The translations under genes were made by a program, and so were the position numbers. This document shows positions 45,622 to 57,542 of a stretch of 64,000 nucleotides of DNA, one piece after another; within the stretch, counting starts at the first letter, position 1; each line of letters begins with the position of its first letter. A model generated the notes under the pieces. It saw only the letters and a list, made by a program, of their open reading frames with translations, did no database searches and was not told the origin of the DNA. Source of the stretch: Acidobacteriota bacterium (lineage in GTDB: Bacteria; Acidobacteriota; Terriglobia; Versatilivoradales; Versatilivoraceae). The stretch covers positions 122,370-186,369 of the forward strand of contig JAJDUG010000067.1 of NCBI GenBank assembly GCA_022826755.1. The letters are read 5' to 3'.

Positions 45622-46473
45622 ATGCAGCCAGGCATATCCACCTATCTGTTCATCGAGGATCGATTGGACCTGGACAGGCTGGCGGCCTTGCGCCGCCAGG
45701 GCTTTCAACGGTTGGAAATCCTGGCCTTGAGGCCCCATTTCGATTATCGAGACGGCCAACTCGGGCGCGAGGTGGCCGACTGGCTGCTCGATCAGGAATC
45801 TTTTCTTCACTCCCTGCACCTGCCTCACTGTCTGGAATACCGACCTGGCCGAATCCAGACTCCGCTTTCCATTGCTGCGACCGAACCTCACCGCAGGACC
45901 CAAGCGGTAGACGAGGCCCGCAGAGCGCTGGAATTCGCCGAGAGGGTTCCCTGCCCACTGGCTGTGATACACGCGGGGGCACTCGAGGATAGATATCGGC
46001 CCCGGCACCTGGATGCCATCTACCAGAGTCTGGAGATCCTGGTTCCGTTTGCCGGCGACCGCGGGGTTCGCTTGACACTGGAGAATATTCCCAACAGACT
46101 TTCTCTGGAGAGGATGGGTCGATTCCTGCGGGAAGCGGGCCTGACGGACGTCGGGATCTGCTTCGATGCCGGACACGCCCACCTGGAATCCACGCCGGTC
46201 AGCCAGATCGCGGCCGCCGGGCAGTGGATTCTCACCACCCATCTCCACGACAACCATGGACACCGGGATGAACACCTGCCCCCCTTCGCCGGAACGGCTC
46301 CCTGGCCGGAAATCCTGCAGGGCCTGGCAGGCTCGGACTATGACGGCTGTCTCGTGTTGGAGTTTCGCGGGGGAGCAAGGGACTTCCGGACTGCATTGAA
46401 GTCGGCCGGAGAGGCCTGGAACCGCCTGGAGGACTGCTGGGAGGCGGCCAAGAAAGCGATAGAGGAGGAGTGA
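45622..46473 (+). CDS. Sugar phosphate isomerase/epimerase (xylose isomerase-like TIM barrel)
   Basis: 283 residues of the AP-endonuclease-2/xylose-isomerase-like fold. Metal-ligand positions are visible as E in LTLENIPN, D and H in CFDAGHAH, H in [11 protein letters not shown], and E in CLVLEFRGG. Such enzymes isomerise sugars or inositols; the substrate is unknown. It is coupled to asnS: the stop and the asnS ATG overlap as TGATG, so the two are translated together although no functional link is known. Confidence 0.88.
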   Translation: MQPGISTYLFIEDRLDLDRLAALRRQGFQRLEILALRPHFDYRDGQLGREVADWLLDQESFLHSLHLPHCLEYRPGRIQTPLSIAATEPHRRTQAVDEARRALEFAERVPCPLAVIHAGALEDRYRPRHLDAIYQSLEILVPFAGDRGVRLTLENIPNRLSLERMGRFLREAGLTDVGICFDAGHAHLESTPVSQIAAAGQWILTTHLHDNHGHRDEHLPPFAGTAPWPEILQGLAGSDYDGCLVLEFRGGARDFRTALKSAGEAWNRLEDCWEAAKKAIEEE

Positions 46474-47783
46474 TGGCTGAGATCGCGATCCGGGACGCAG
46501 CCCATCACGAGGGAAATTCAGCGACCATCCGAGGATGGCTCTACCACCATCGATCGAGCGGCAAGATCATCTTCCTGGTTCTGCGGGACGGAACCGGGCT
46601 GATGCAGGCGATCGTCCTCAGGAACGCGGTCCCACCCGACGTTTTTCAACAGGCCAAGGAACTGACCCAGGAGTCCTCCCTCGAAGTCACGGGAATCGTC
46701 CGAAGAGTCCCTGAAGGCAAGACGGCTCCCGGGGGGGTCGAGATGGAGGTCACGGATTTGAAGACCATCCAGCGGGTTCCGGCCGAGCGCCCCTTTCCCA
46801 TCAGCCCCAAGGACCATGGCATCGAGTTTCTGCTGGACCAGCGCCACCTCTGGCTGCGGTCGTCCCGGCAGCATGCCATCCTCAAGGTCCGGCACGAAGT
46901 GATCGCCGCCACCCGCAACTTTTTCGATCAACGCGGGTTTACCCTGGTCGACACCCCCATCTTCACCCCGGCTGCCTGCGAAGGCACCACCACCCTGTTC
47001 GAGGTTCCCTACTTTGATGACAAGGCCTATCTGACCCAATCGGGACAGCTCTACAACGAGGCAGCGGCAGCGGCATTCGGCAAGGTCTACTCCTTCGGTC
47101 CCACCTTTCGGGCCGAGAAATCGAAGACCCGCCGCCACCTCACCGAGTTCTGGATGGTGGAGCCCGAAGTCAGCCACGCCACGCTGGAGGATATCCTGGT
47201 TCTGGCCGAGGACCTGATATCGGAGATCCTCAACCGGGTGCTGGGCAACTGCAGCTCCCAATTGGCTACCCTGGACCGAGACGTGGAGCCGCTCAAGAAA
47301 ATCGCCCCTCCATTCCCGCGACTCAGCTACGACGAAGCCGTATCCATCCTGAAATCCAGGGGCTCGGACATCGAGTGGGGCAGCGATCTGGGCGGAGCCG
47401 ACGAGACCCTGCTGGCCCGGCAGTTTGACCACCCGGTGATGGTCCACCGCTACCCTGCCCAGGCCAAGGCCTTTTACATGGAGCCCGACCCCAATCGTTC
47501 GGAAGTGGCGCTTTCGGCCGACGTACTGGCGCCGGAGGGCTACGGCGAGATCATCGGTGGAGGACAGAGGGCCACCAGCCTGGAGTTTCTCTGCCAGCGC
47601 ATCCGGGAGCATCGCCTGCCGGCCGAGGCCTTCGAGTGGTATCTGGACCTGCGCCGTTACGGCAACTTCCCTCATTCGGGGTTCGGCATGGGTATCGAAC
47701 GGGTGGTGGCCTGGATCTGCGGGCTGGAACACGTCCGCGAGGCGATTCCCTTCCCCCGGACCATCTATCGGCTGACGCCGTAG
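46473..47783 (+). CDS. asnS: Asparaginyl-tRNA synthetase
   Basis: Charges tRNA-Asn. 436 residues from the ATG at 46473 with GAGGAG upstream. An N-terminal OB-fold anticodon-binding domain (about 15-110, [20 protein letters not shown]) and a class II catalytic core: QRHLWLRS, motif 2 [19 protein letters not shown], and motif 3 [32 protein letters not shown] is the AsnRS/AspRS active-site segment; the pattern around it fits AsnRS rather than AspRS. Its stop codon abuts an AAGTTTG repeat tract. Confidence 0.95.
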   Translation: MAEIAIRDAAHHEGNSATIRGWLYHHRSSGKIIFLVLRDGTGLMQAIVLRNAVPPDVFQQAKELTQESSLEVTGIVRRVPEGKTAPGGVEMEVTDLKTIQRVPAERPFPISPKDHGIEFLLDQRHLWLRSSRQHAILKVRHEVIAATRNFFDQRGFTLVDTPIFTPAACEGTTTLFEVPYFDDKAYLTQSGQLYNEAAAAAFGKVYSFGPTFRAEKSKTRRHLTEFWMVEPEVSHATLEDILVLAEDLISEILNRVLGNCSSQLATLDRDVEPLKKIAPPFPRLSYDEAVSILKSRGSDIEWGSDLGGADETLLARQFDHPVMVHRYPAQAKAFYMEPDPNRSEVALSADVLAPEGYGEIIGGGQRATSLEFLCQRIREHRLPAEAFEWYLDLRRYGNFPHSGFGMGIERVVAWICGLEHVREAIPFPRTIYRLTP

Positions 47784-47830
47784 GGAAGTTTGAAGTTCGA
47801 AGTTTGAAGTTTGAAGTTTGAAGGGTGAAG
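47784..47830 (+). repeat. AAGTTTG tandem tract abutting the asnS stop
   Basis: Begins directly after TAG: GGAAGTTTGAAGTTCGAAGT, then further GAAGTTTGAAG units and AAGGGTGAAG, a roughly 7-bp periodic repeat. Same orientation and position relative to the gene as the tract at 19757-19794. Together with the inverted-type tract at 47934-47966 it brackets the asnS-ddl gap. Confidence 0.7.
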
Positions 47831-47933
47831 GGGGGTTGGCGGAGGGGTTTGGGAACGAGCCGGCGGCTGATGAATTATTGAAGGACTGCGCTGAGGCCGA
47901 CAAGATGCTATGCGTGTCGATCAAATAGCTCTT

Positions 47934-47966
47934 CACTCTACACTCTCCACTATTCACTTTTCACCT
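47934..47966. repeat. CTCTACACTCTCCACTATTC-type tract
   Basis: Low-complexity CACT/TTCACT tract whose reverse complement (GTGAATAGTGGAGAG) shares GGTGAATAG with the minus-strand tract at 19757-19794. It may be the second arm of an element whose first arm is 47784-47830. Confidence 0.45.
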
Positions 47967-48026
47967 GGTCGCGCCGCCGTCCCATGGATGCGGAGCGAAG
48001 CAGGGATGCCTTAAACAAGTTTTGCT

Positions 48027-49130
48027 ATGACAAAGATCACCGTGGGTTTGCTGTTTGGAGGCAAGTCCGGAGAGCATGAAGTCTCGTTGCAGTCAGCGGC
48101 GTCGATTCTGTCAGCCATCGATCGCGCCAAGTACCGCGTCATCCCCATTGGCATTACCAAGGAGGGCCGCTGGCGGGCCGATCCGGGATTTCTGGAGGGG
48201 GAGTTCACCAGGATCCTGCAACAGGGAGCCCCCGTGCTCCTGCCCGCCGAGCCGAATCTCTCGGGCCAGTTGATTCAGCTCGATGCTTCCGGTAGCCGGA
48301 GAGGCAAGCGGACTTCGGTCGACGTGGTCTTCCCGGTGCTGCACGGTCCCTTCGGAGAAGACGGCACCATCCAGGGCCTGCTTGAGCTCTCCGATATCCC
48401 CTATGTCGGCGCCGGCGTACTGGGTTCCGCCGTGGCCATGGACAAGGACGTGATGAAGCGGTTGTTCCAGCAGGCTGGACTGCCGACCGCTCCCTTTCTG
48501 GCCTTCCAATGGGACCACTGGAGGAATCGGGCGCGGGAGCTGGAGCAGGAAGTGGCGGTCAAGCTGGGTTACCCCTGCTTCGTGAAACCGGCCAACCTGG
48601 GGTCGTCCATCGGGATCAGCAAAGCGGAGGGGGCGGAGGATCTCTCCAAGGCCCTGGCCCTGGCAGGCGAGTTCGACGAAAAGGTCATCGTGGAGACGGC
48701 CCTGGACGCACGCGAAATCGAGTGTTCCGTCCTGGGGAACACCGATCCGCAGGCATCCCTGCCGGGTGAAATCATCCCCCGCACGGGTTTCTATGACTAC
48801 CAGGCCAAATATCTGGACGATAGCGCGGAACTGGTCGTTCCCGCACTGCTCCGGCCCGAGCAGGTGGAAAATATCCAGGATCTGGCGCTGAGGTCCTTCC
48901 AAACGCTTGAGTGCCGGGGATTGGCCAGGGTCGACTTCTTCCTGGAAAGAACCACGGAAGAAATCTATGTCAATGAAATCAATACCATCCCCGGATTCAC
49001 CTCGATCAGCATGTACCCCAAGCTGTGGCAGGTCAGCGGGCTGCCCTATTCCGAGTTGATCGACCGGCTCATTCAGCTTGCCTTGGAGCGCCATCGCCGC
49101 GGGCAATCCAGACGAAACGAAGGCGGTTGA
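48027..49130 (+). CDS. ddl: D-alanine--D-alanine ligase
   Basis: Makes the D-Ala-D-Ala dipeptide used by MurF. 367 residues, ATP-grasp fold: N-terminal LLFGGKSGEHEVSLQSA, DVVFPVLHGPFGEDGTIQGL, the P-loop-like segment FVKPANLGSSIGISK, and the metal-binding end VNEINTIPGFTSISMYPKL. It lies 6 kb from the dcw cluster on the opposite strand, whereas many bacteria keep it inside. Converges with a small secreted-protein gene 10 bp away. Confidence 0.97.
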   Translation: MTKITVGLLFGGKSGEHEVSLQSAASILSAIDRAKYRVIPIGITKEGRWRADPGFLEGEFTRILQQGAPVLLPAEPNLSGQLIQLDASGSRRGKRTSVDVVFPVLHGPFGEDGTIQGLLELSDIPYVGAGVLGSAVAMDKDVMKRLFQQAGLPTAPFLAFQWDHWRNRARELEQEVAVKLGYPCFVKPANLGSSIGISKAEGAEDLSKALALAGEFDEKVIVETALDAREIECSVLGNTDPQASLPGEIIPRTGFYDYQAKYLDDSAELVVPALLRPEQVENIQDLALRSFQTLECRGLARVDFFLERTTEEIYVNEINTIPGFTSISMYPKLWQVSGLPYSELIDRLIQLALERHRRGQSRRNEGG

Positions 49131-49139
49131 GCCCGGGAA

Positions 49140-49499
49140 TCAGCGGAACCCCCGCTTGATCCGGTTCTTGATTTTTCTGGCCAGTTTCTCGAGGTCCTCA
49201 GCCTTCTTGAAGATGCCTATCGAGTAGGTGTGAGGATTGGAATTCTGAATCATTTCCTTCAGCTGCGCGGATCCCTCCGCCAGTCTCTCAGAGTCGCTCT
49301 TCAGCTTCTGAAAGGCCCTCCGCAGCCTCTGCGACTCCATCTTGGCTCTCTGATCGGCGGAAAGCCCCGTTCGGCCCGCCGGGTTGGCAATGGTGGGAAA
49401 ACTCGGGGGGATCGCAGGAACGGTCTGCCCCTGGTGAGGGCGGCAGAGAACCACCAGAAACACGCTTCCAAGAAAGGCCAACCCAAGCTGTGCTTTCAT
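49140..49499 (-). CDS. Small secreted coiled-coil protein of unknown function
   Basis: 119 residues. A signal peptide (LGLAFLGSVFLVVLCRPHQG) is followed by a proline-rich stretch and a helical, charged C-terminal part (about 50-119, MESQRLRRAFQKLKSDSERL, and KKAEDLEKLARKIKNRIKRG) with heptad character. Acidobacterial genomes carry many such short secreted helical proteins; no family is named. Divergent from the VTT protein gene. Confidence 0.65.
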   Translation of the reverse strand: MKAQLGLAFLGSVFLVVLCRPHQGQTVPAIPPSFPTIANPAGRTGLSADQRAKMESQRLRRAFQKLKSDSERLAEGSAQLKEMIQNSNPHTYSIGIFKKAEDLEKLARKIKNRIKRGFR

Positions 49500-49639
49500 G
49501 AACCGGCTCCTTTTCTTCGGGTGATGACTCCGTGGAGTAAACTGTATTGTGACGGTCTTGTCAATTCCGACTGCTTCCCCATTTGGCGGTCACTCCAATC
49601 CGCATTCCGATCGAAATCCGCTACGCCGATGAGGGACCC

Positions 49640-50251
49640 GTGAAAGAGGTATTGCTCAAGATCCAAGGCTGGTTCCTGGCACTGACCGAGCCTCTGGGAG
49701 GGTGGGGGCTCCTGCTGATTGCGCTGGTCGACTCCTCGTTCCTCTCACTTCCGGAAGTAAACGATATTCTGATCATTACCCGGTCAATCCAGTCCCCCGA
49801 CCAGATGCTTTTCTTCTGCTCCATGACCACGATCGGCTCCGTTCTGGGCTGCATGATGCTGTACCTTGTCGGACGCAGGGGCGGAGAGGTCCTGGCACGC
49901 AAAAAACTCGCGCCCCACCAGTTGGAAAAAATTGGAGGCTGGTACCGCCGGTACGGCATTCTGGCCGTGATCGTGCCATCCATCCTGCCTCCCCCCACAC
50001 CCTTCAAGATCTTTGTCCTGAGCGCCAGCGTCTTCAAGGTCAGTCCCGCCAAGTTCCTTGTGGCCATCACCCTGGGCCGAGGATTTCGCTATTTTCTGCA
50101 AGGATACCTGGCCGTCAGATACGGCCAGCAGGCTCTTTTCTACATGAGACACCACTACCCCACCATAGCCTGGGCGATCCTGGCCTTGCTGGTGTCGGGA
50201 GGAATCATCCTCGTGCTGATTCGCAGGTCTCGGCGCGCTCAAATCAGTTGA
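49640..50251 (+). CDS. VTT/DedA-superfamily membrane protein
   Basis: 203 residues from the GTG at 49640 (VKEVLLKIQGWF), preceded by GAGGGA; an upstream start at 49583 has no support. Four to five membrane segments with the VTT core: LLLIALVDSSFLSLPEVND, GSVLGCMMLYLVGRRGGEVL, an amphipathic re-entrant part YGILAVIVPSILPPPTPFKI, and LVAITLGRGFRYFLQGY. DedA/VTT proteins flip phospholipids or undecaprenyl phosphate in studied cases. First gene of a co-directional run with Lol-like genes, 54 bp before the lipoprotein gene. Confidence 0.8.
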   Translation: MKEVLLKIQGWFLALTEPLGGWGLLLIALVDSSFLSLPEVNDILIITRSIQSPDQMLFFCSMTTIGSVLGCMMLYLVGRRGGEVLARKKLAPHQLEKIGGWYRRYGILAVIVPSILPPPTPFKIFVLSASVFKVSPAKFLVAITLGRGFRYFLQGYLAVRYGQQALFYMRHHYPTIAWAILALLVSGGIILVLIRRSRRAQIS

Positions 50252-50305
50252 CGCCAACCCGCCTGATTTGGCAAAATAATCGATTGAAAGACGTTAGGTA
50301 ACCCA

Positions 50306-51205
50306 TTGTCCTTTTCCCGCCTCTCCCTGATTGTCTTCGCCGCCGCCAGTATTCTTTTCTCTTCATTCGGTTGCAGTCCGGCTCGCAGGAGCCAGACGGC
50401 CCGGGCTCCCACCCTTGAGGATCCCCGGCCGGCCCTGACGGCCACCAGGACGGAGTTGATTGAAAAGGCCGGCCAGGCATCGAGATCGCTTCAAGCCTTG
50501 AAGCTCAAGGTCTCCTACCGGCTTACCGGCCGCAACCCCGAAACGGGAGAGACCAAGGAGTGGCGCGAAAGCGATGGGTTCATCCTTCTGAGAAAGCCTG
50601 CCGACATCCGGGTCAGGGTTCAGGTGTTTCAGGTCACGGCCATCGACATGGTGTCCGACGGAACTGAATTCTCGATCGACGTCCCTCGCAAGAACACCTT
50701 TATCCAGGGGCTCAACCACCAAGTCATCCTTCCGCGCAAGGACGTTCCCGTCAACGTCCGGCCCCAGCACATTTTCGAGGCGCTGGCCCTTGAGGCGCTT
50801 GAAGGCGCCGACCCGTCCTTGATTTCCCTGGAGGAAGACCAGCGGGACGGACGGAAATACTACATCCTGTCCTGCAACCGGTGGGCCTCCGACGGAAGTC
50901 TGGCCCTGAAACGGAAGATCTGGTTCGATCGGGTCGATCTCAGCATCGTGAGGCTGCAAGCGTACGCTCCGGGAGGCCGGCTGGAATCCGAGATCCACTA
51001 CAGCGACTTTCGCATCGTGGACGGACAGGTCTATCCGGCGCTGGTTCGCTTCGAGAGGCCCCAGGAAGCCTACCGGATGGCGATTCGAGCCCAGAAGATA
51101 GAGGTCAACCCCAATCTGCCCTCTGCCGCCTTCGTGCTGAAGAAGTCGCCTGTCCGCCAAGTCGTCGACTTGACCCGCGACCCTCTGCCGGAAACAGCGA
51201 ACTGA
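50306..51205 (+). CDS. LolB/DUF4292-like lipoprotein
   Basis: 299 residues from a TTG at 50306. The signal sequence ends in LFSSFGC, a lipobox with Cys at about 23, so the protein is lipidated. The body is helix then beta sheet: LKLKVSYRLTGRN, GFILLRKPADIRVRVQVFQV, MVSDGTEFSIDVPRKNTFIQ, YYILSCNRW, IWFDRVDLSIVRLQAYA and HYSDFRIVDGQVYPALVRFE. That order of strands fits the LolA/LolB half-barrel fold of outer-membrane lipoprotein receptors (DUF4292-like). It is followed after 13 bp by an ABC permease gene, so it likely works with it. Confidence 0.75.
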   Translation: MSFSRLSLIVFAAASILFSSFGCSPARRSQTARAPTLEDPRPALTATRTELIEKAGQASRSLQALKLKVSYRLTGRNPETGETKEWRESDGFILLRKPADIRVRVQVFQVTAIDMVSDGTEFSIDVPRKNTFIQGLNHQVILPRKDVPVNVRPQHIFEALALEALEGADPSLISLEEDQRDGRKYYILSCNRWASDGSLALKRKIWFDRVDLSIVRLQAYAPGGRLESEIHYSDFRIVDGQVYPALVRFERPQEAYRMAIRAQKIEVNPNLPSAAFVLKKSPVRQVVDLTRDPLPETAN

Positions 51206-51218
51206 GGGGAATGGTCGA

Positions 51219-52325
51219 GTGAGCGCTCAACTGGTTCTGTCCAACGTCGTTTCCCGCCCGATGCGGTCGCTGGCCACCGCCCTGGCAGTGGGGTTGGAGG
51301 TGGCGTTGATTCTGCTGCTCGTCGGCTTGTCCACGGGCATGATTCGGGAAAACAGCAGACGCATGTCCGGAGTGGGAGCCGACATCGTCCTGCAACCGCC
51401 CAACTCCTCCCTGGTGCTGGCTGCCAGCACGGGCGCCATGTCGGTCAAGATTGCCGACCTGGTCTCCGGGATCGAGGGGGTGAAGGATGTGGCGCCGGTA
51501 TATCTTCAATTCAACACCAGCGGCGGCATGGGGCTCATCTGGGGCATTGACCAGGAGAGCTTCAACCGGATCACACAGGGGTTCATCTATCTGAAAGGCG
51601 AGGGCTTTCAGGGGCCCGACGACGTCATTATCGACGACATTTACGCCGATGGGAGAGGCCTCGGGTTGGGAGACCAACTCAAGCTGATGAACCACTCCTT
51701 TCGCGTCGCCGGCATTGTCGAGCACGGAAAGGGATCCCGAGTCTTCATCCCCCTTGGAACCATGCAGCGGCTGGTGGGTACGCCCGGACAGGCCACCATG
51801 ATGATGATCAAGTGCCATCGACAATCCGATATTGCCGGGGTCCAGGACCAGCTCGGACGCCGCCTGAAGTCCTACCCGACATTCGACATGAGCAGCTTCG
51901 CCGCCCACATCGAGGAAGCCAACCGGGACTTTGGACCCCTTAAATATTTCACCAACACGGTGGTGTTCATTGCCACTCTAATCGGATTCTTTATCATCTT
52001 TCTCTCCATGTACACTGCCACCACCGAGCGGACCCACGAGATCGGCATTCTGAAGTCCTTGGGAGCCCCCCAGGGCTACATCTCGCTCCTCTTCCTGAAG
52101 GAAGCCCTGCTGCTGGGCGGGCTGGGGTTCCTGCTGGGGTTGGGTCTGACCTTCGGCGGCCGATTCTTTTTCCGGTTGTTGATGCCGACCCTCCAACATC
52201 AGCTTCCCCCGGAGTGGCTCCTCTACACTGGGGCGCTGGCCTTGTTCAGCGCCGGCCTGGGAGCCCTCTATCCGGCCTTGCGCGCTGCCAGGCAGGATCC
52301 TATTGACGCCCTGGCTTATGAGTAG
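51219..52325 (+). CDS. FtsX/MacB-type ABC transporter permease
   Basis: 368 residues from the GTG at 51219 with GAGGGGAA upstream. Four-membrane-helix type VII topology: TM1 (ALAVGLEVALILLLVGLSTG), a large periplasmic domain (about 45-245), then three C-terminal helices with TTERTHEIGILKSLGAPQGY, the coupling helix motif of FtsX/LolC/MacB permeases. Such proteins do not move substrate through the membrane but work by mechanotransmission. As a single permease it would form a homodimer. Its ATPase is the next gene but one promoter apart (178 bp). Confidence 0.9.
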   Translation: MSAQLVLSNVVSRPMRSLATALAVGLEVALILLLVGLSTGMIRENSRRMSGVGADIVLQPPNSSLVLAASTGAMSVKIADLVSGIEGVKDVAPVYLQFNTSGGMGLIWGIDQESFNRITQGFIYLKGEGFQGPDDVIIDDIYADGRGLGLGDQLKLMNHSFRVAGIVEHGKGSRVFIPLGTMQRLVGTPGQATMMMIKCHRQSDIAGVQDQLGRRLKSYPTFDMSSFAAHIEEANRDFGPLKYFTNTVVFIATLIGFFIIFLSMYTATTERTHEIGILKSLGAPQGYISLLFLKEALLLGGLGFLLGLGLTFGGRFFFRLLMPTLQHQLPPEWLLYTGALALFSAGLGALYPALRAARQDPIDALAYE

Positions 52326-52471
52326 GCGGATAGTGAGATCCTGCCTCCCGTCCGGTGAGCCTCACAAGTTCGCATCCGTGGGCTCGGGCAAACCCCCCGC
52401 CACCGCCCGTTCAGAGAGAACTCCACTTGGACAATTTGCCCCGTCGGCTTTAGAACCGGCGGTCCCTAAGC

Positions 52472-52477
52472 TATAAT
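52472..52477 (+). promoter_or_regulatory. Candidate -10 element (TATAAT) for the ATPase gene
   Basis: An exact TATAAT lies 27 bp before the ATG of the ABC ATPase, in the 178-bp gap after the permease gene. Seventeen bases upstream is a weak -35 (TTTAGA). If used, the ATPase and the LolA-like genes have a separate transcript. Confidence 0.45.
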
Positions 52478-52503
52478 GCCGTTGCATTTAGAGGCCTTTT
52501 CCA

Positions 52504-53223
52504 ATGAAAACCATCCTGGAATCAATTGAACTCACCAAGATTTTCAAGACCGGCAAGATTGAGGTCGCCGCTGTCCGCGACGTCTCGCTCAAGGTCCGGG
52601 AGGGAGAATTTATCGCCATCATGGGACCATCCGGATGCGGCAAGTCCACATTGCTGCATCTTTTGGGTGGTTTGGCCACACCAACCTCGGGCAGGGTCCT
52701 GGTGGACGGCGAGGAAGTCTCCTCGGGGAAGGACGCCGTTCGCACGGACATCCGGCGTCGCAAGATCGGTTTCGTGTTTCAGCGGTTCAATCTGCTGCCC
52801 ACCCTGAGCGCCCAGGGAAACCTGGAGATCGCGCAGGAGATACATCGGAACGGAAGCCGAGACCGGCAACACGTGGATGAGATCCTGAACCTGCTGGGTT
52901 TGGAAAAGAAAACTCACCACAAGCCCTCCGAGCTCTCGGGCGGGGAGCAGCAACGATTGGCCATTGCCCGGGCTGTCATCAACAGACCCGCCATCCTTCT
53001 GGCAGACGAACCGACCGGCAACCTGGACACCCGGAACTCGATGGTGGTGCTCAAGATGATTCAGGAACTGAACCGTGCCTTGAGTCAAACCATCCTCATG
53101 ATCACTCATAACCCCGAGGCCGCCAACATCGCCAACCGTTTGATCGAGATGAGGGACGGGAGGATCGTGTCTCAGCAGCAGGAAGGCGGATGGAACGCTG
53201 CGGAAGATCGCATGCCTCTCTAA
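52504..53223 (+). CDS. LolD/MacB-type ABC transporter ATPase
   Basis: 239 residues. Walker [10 protein letters not shown] near 40-48, Q-loop [12 protein letters not shown], signature [14 protein letters not shown], Walker [13 protein letters not shown] and the H-loop MITHNP. The Q-loop region [19 protein letters not shown] is typical of LolD/MacB/FtsE partners of type VII permeases. It would power the preceding permease. Confidence 0.92.
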   Translation: MKTILESIELTKIFKTGKIEVAAVRDVSLKVREGEFIAIMGPSGCGKSTLLHLLGGLATPTSGRVLVDGEEVSSGKDAVRTDIRRRKIGFVFQRFNLLPTLSAQGNLEIAQEIHRNGSRDRQHVDEILNLLGLEKKTHHKPSELSGGEQQRLAIARAVINRPAILLADEPTGNLDTRNSMVVLKMIQELNRALSQTILMITHNPEAANIANRLIEMRDGRIVSQQQEGGWNAAEDRMPL

Positions 53224-53295
53224 GGTCAAGCGATCCCTGCAGTCAGGCTCGATGGGGACCGGAAGGCCCGGTGCAACACGTTAAGGCGGGGATTG

Positions 53296-53703
53296 ATGGG
53301 ACGCGTTCTCGAGGGATTGGGGTCTGTGATCTTGTGGTCCTACAACCGCGGCACCTTCCCTTATGACATCATGTGCGCCGCCATTCTGCTCTTCGTATTT
53401 CTCACGCCCGGCAGCGTGTTTCACGACCACACCGCCCCAACCCCGACTCCGGCGGCGACCATGGGACCGCAGGACATCTCCTATACCCAGGTTGAGCAGA
53501 ACAAGTGGGTATTCTTCGTCAGCACTCGTCTGATCCCTCCCGGCCAGGATGAAACCAGTCTGACGCGCGCCGCCCGAACCCGGATCGAGAAGATTGTGAA
53601 CAAACCGTTTGTCGTCGCCGACATCAAACCTGTTGTCGGCGGCAACGGCGAGACCCTCGGTCATTCCGTTTGGCTGAGCACAACCGCACCCAACCCCGAT
53701 TAG
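53296..53703 (+). CDS. Small membrane protein of unknown function
   Basis: 135 residues from the ATG at 53296. One membrane helix (YDIMCAAILLFVFLTPGSVF, about 22-41) followed by a periplasmic domain with VEQNKWVFFVSTRLIPPG, EKIVNKPFVVADIKPVVGG and SVWLSTTAP. No family recognised. Sits between the ABC ATPase and the LolA-like carrier with all genes on the same strand, so it probably belongs to the same system. Confidence 0.65.
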   Translation: MGRVLEGLGSVILWSYNRGTFPYDIMCAAILLFVFLTPGSVFHDHTAPTPTPAATMGPQDISYTQVEQNKWVFFVSTRLIPPGQDETSLTRAARTRIEKIVNKPFVVADIKPVVGGNGETLGHSVWLSTTAPNPD

Positions 53704-53810
53704 TCCGTATAATTTGAAGAACCTGAGGCAAATCAACCGTCAACGCCCCCCGACTGCGTTGCTATCCCCAGTCGGTCTTCCCGGGATGAATCGCCGGGAC
53801 AGGAAGCGCC

Positions 53811-54545
53811 ATGAAAGCTGAACCCCGACTCCTGAACCGGACGGCTCCGGCGCTCGCTATCCTGCTGGCGATCGGTTGCGGGGAAACGATGCGGGGACTG
53901 GCTCAAAGCAGCCTGTCGGCCGAGGCCGGCAAGGTCCTGTCGAGGATGGATGCCAGGTCCAGAACCTTGAACACCCTGACTGCCGATCTGAAACAGACCA
54001 AGGTGACCATTGTGGTCGACGACCTGTCCGAGAAGACCGGCAAGCTCTATTACAAGAAGAGCCCCCAGAAGAGCGCCTTCATGGTGAACTACGAGTCACC
54101 GGATTCCAGGACCCTGCTTCTGGAACGAGGTAAAGTGAGTATTCTGGAGCCCCGAATCAGGCGCTACCAGGAAATTTACACCGACAACGGCTCGGCAACG
54201 GCTGTGCTGCCCCTGTTCTGGATCGGTCGGTCCAGCCGCACCATCCGCAGGGATTACGACGTCCGCCACATCAAGACAGAACAGATCGATGGCCGGCCGA
54301 CATCGCTGCTGGAGCTCAACCCCAGATCCAGCGCCACGAAAGGCATGTTCTCTCAGATCCTGCTGTGGGTCGACCACAAGTATTGGATCCCTGTTCAGAC
54401 CCGCCTGATCGAGGCCAGTGAGGATCACCTCACCCTTCTGCTGTCCAACATCAAGATCAACCCCAGGCTACCGAACCGAGTCTTCGAGCTTCAAGTGCCC
54501 CAGGATTTCGAAAGAATCGAGCAGAAACTACCCCCGTCGCGTTGA
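53811..54545 (+). CDS. LolA-family outer-membrane carrier protein
   Basis: 244 residues with a signal peptide (ALAILLAIGCGETMRGLAQS). The LolA-like fold follows: a helix SRMDARSRTLNTLTADLKQT, then TGKLYYKKSPQKSAFMVNY, RTLLLERGKVSILEPRIRRY, ELNPRSSATKGMFSQILLWV and WIPVQTRLIEASEDHLTLLL, NIKINPRLPNRVFELQVP. LolA proteins shuttle lipoproteins or other lipids through the periplasm. Last gene before the convergent aconitase gene (8 bp). With the LolB-like protein and the ABC pair it completes a transport route. Confidence 0.82.
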   Translation: MKAEPRLLNRTAPALAILLAIGCGETMRGLAQSSLSAEAGKVLSRMDARSRTLNTLTADLKQTKVTIVVDDLSEKTGKLYYKKSPQKSAFMVNYESPDSRTLLLERGKVSILEPRIRRYQEIYTDNGSATAVLPLFWIGRSSRTIRRDYDVRHIKTEQIDGRPTSLLELNPRSSATKGMFSQILLWVDHKYWIPVQTRLIEASEDHLTLLLSNIKINPRLPNRVFELQVPQDFERIEQKLPPSR

Positions 54546-54553
54546 CGTCGAAA

Positions 54554-57250
<2,697 letters not shown>

Positions 57251-57494
57251 CCTAGCCCGCCCGAACGGATTGTCCCGGTTCGCAACTGCAGCCGGGAGAA
57301 TATGCGCTGGTCCGCCGGCCTGTCAAGCGGCGCAGGGAAGAGCCGTTTCTTGTTCAAGTACATCGATGGTCGGTCCTTCTCGATTGATCTGCCCCGTCTG
57401 GTTCGCCCGCTATGCCCAACACTCCGTTGCGGCGTTTTCGCTTCAGTTGACCGGGCGACCGGCACTGGCAAGTCCGGGCTTCCAATCCGTTCCC

Positions 57495-57520
57495 TGCGGG
57501 CAAGACGCCCGCGCTCCCAA
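57495..57520. repeat. CTGCGGGCAAGACGCCCGCG hairpin motif
   Basis: GCGGGC and GCCCGC arms around AAGAC form a strong small hairpin, followed by CTCCCA. Located in the 292-bp gap between acnA and the next minus-strand gene. It resembles a dispersed motif familiar from environmental genomes, but only one copy is seen here. It is not followed by a T-run, so a simple terminator is not supported. Confidence 0.4.
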
Positions 57521-57542
57521 CCCATGCATGAGGGACCCCGGC

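Noticed and set aside
47784..47830. Possible CRISPR-like array
   Set aside because: Units are about 7 bp and contiguous, without spacers; no cas genes are present.
57251..57542. Gene between acnA and the secreted-protein gene
   Set aside because: No frame in the 292-bp gap has a plausible start and protein pattern; only the GCGGGC hairpin is notable.
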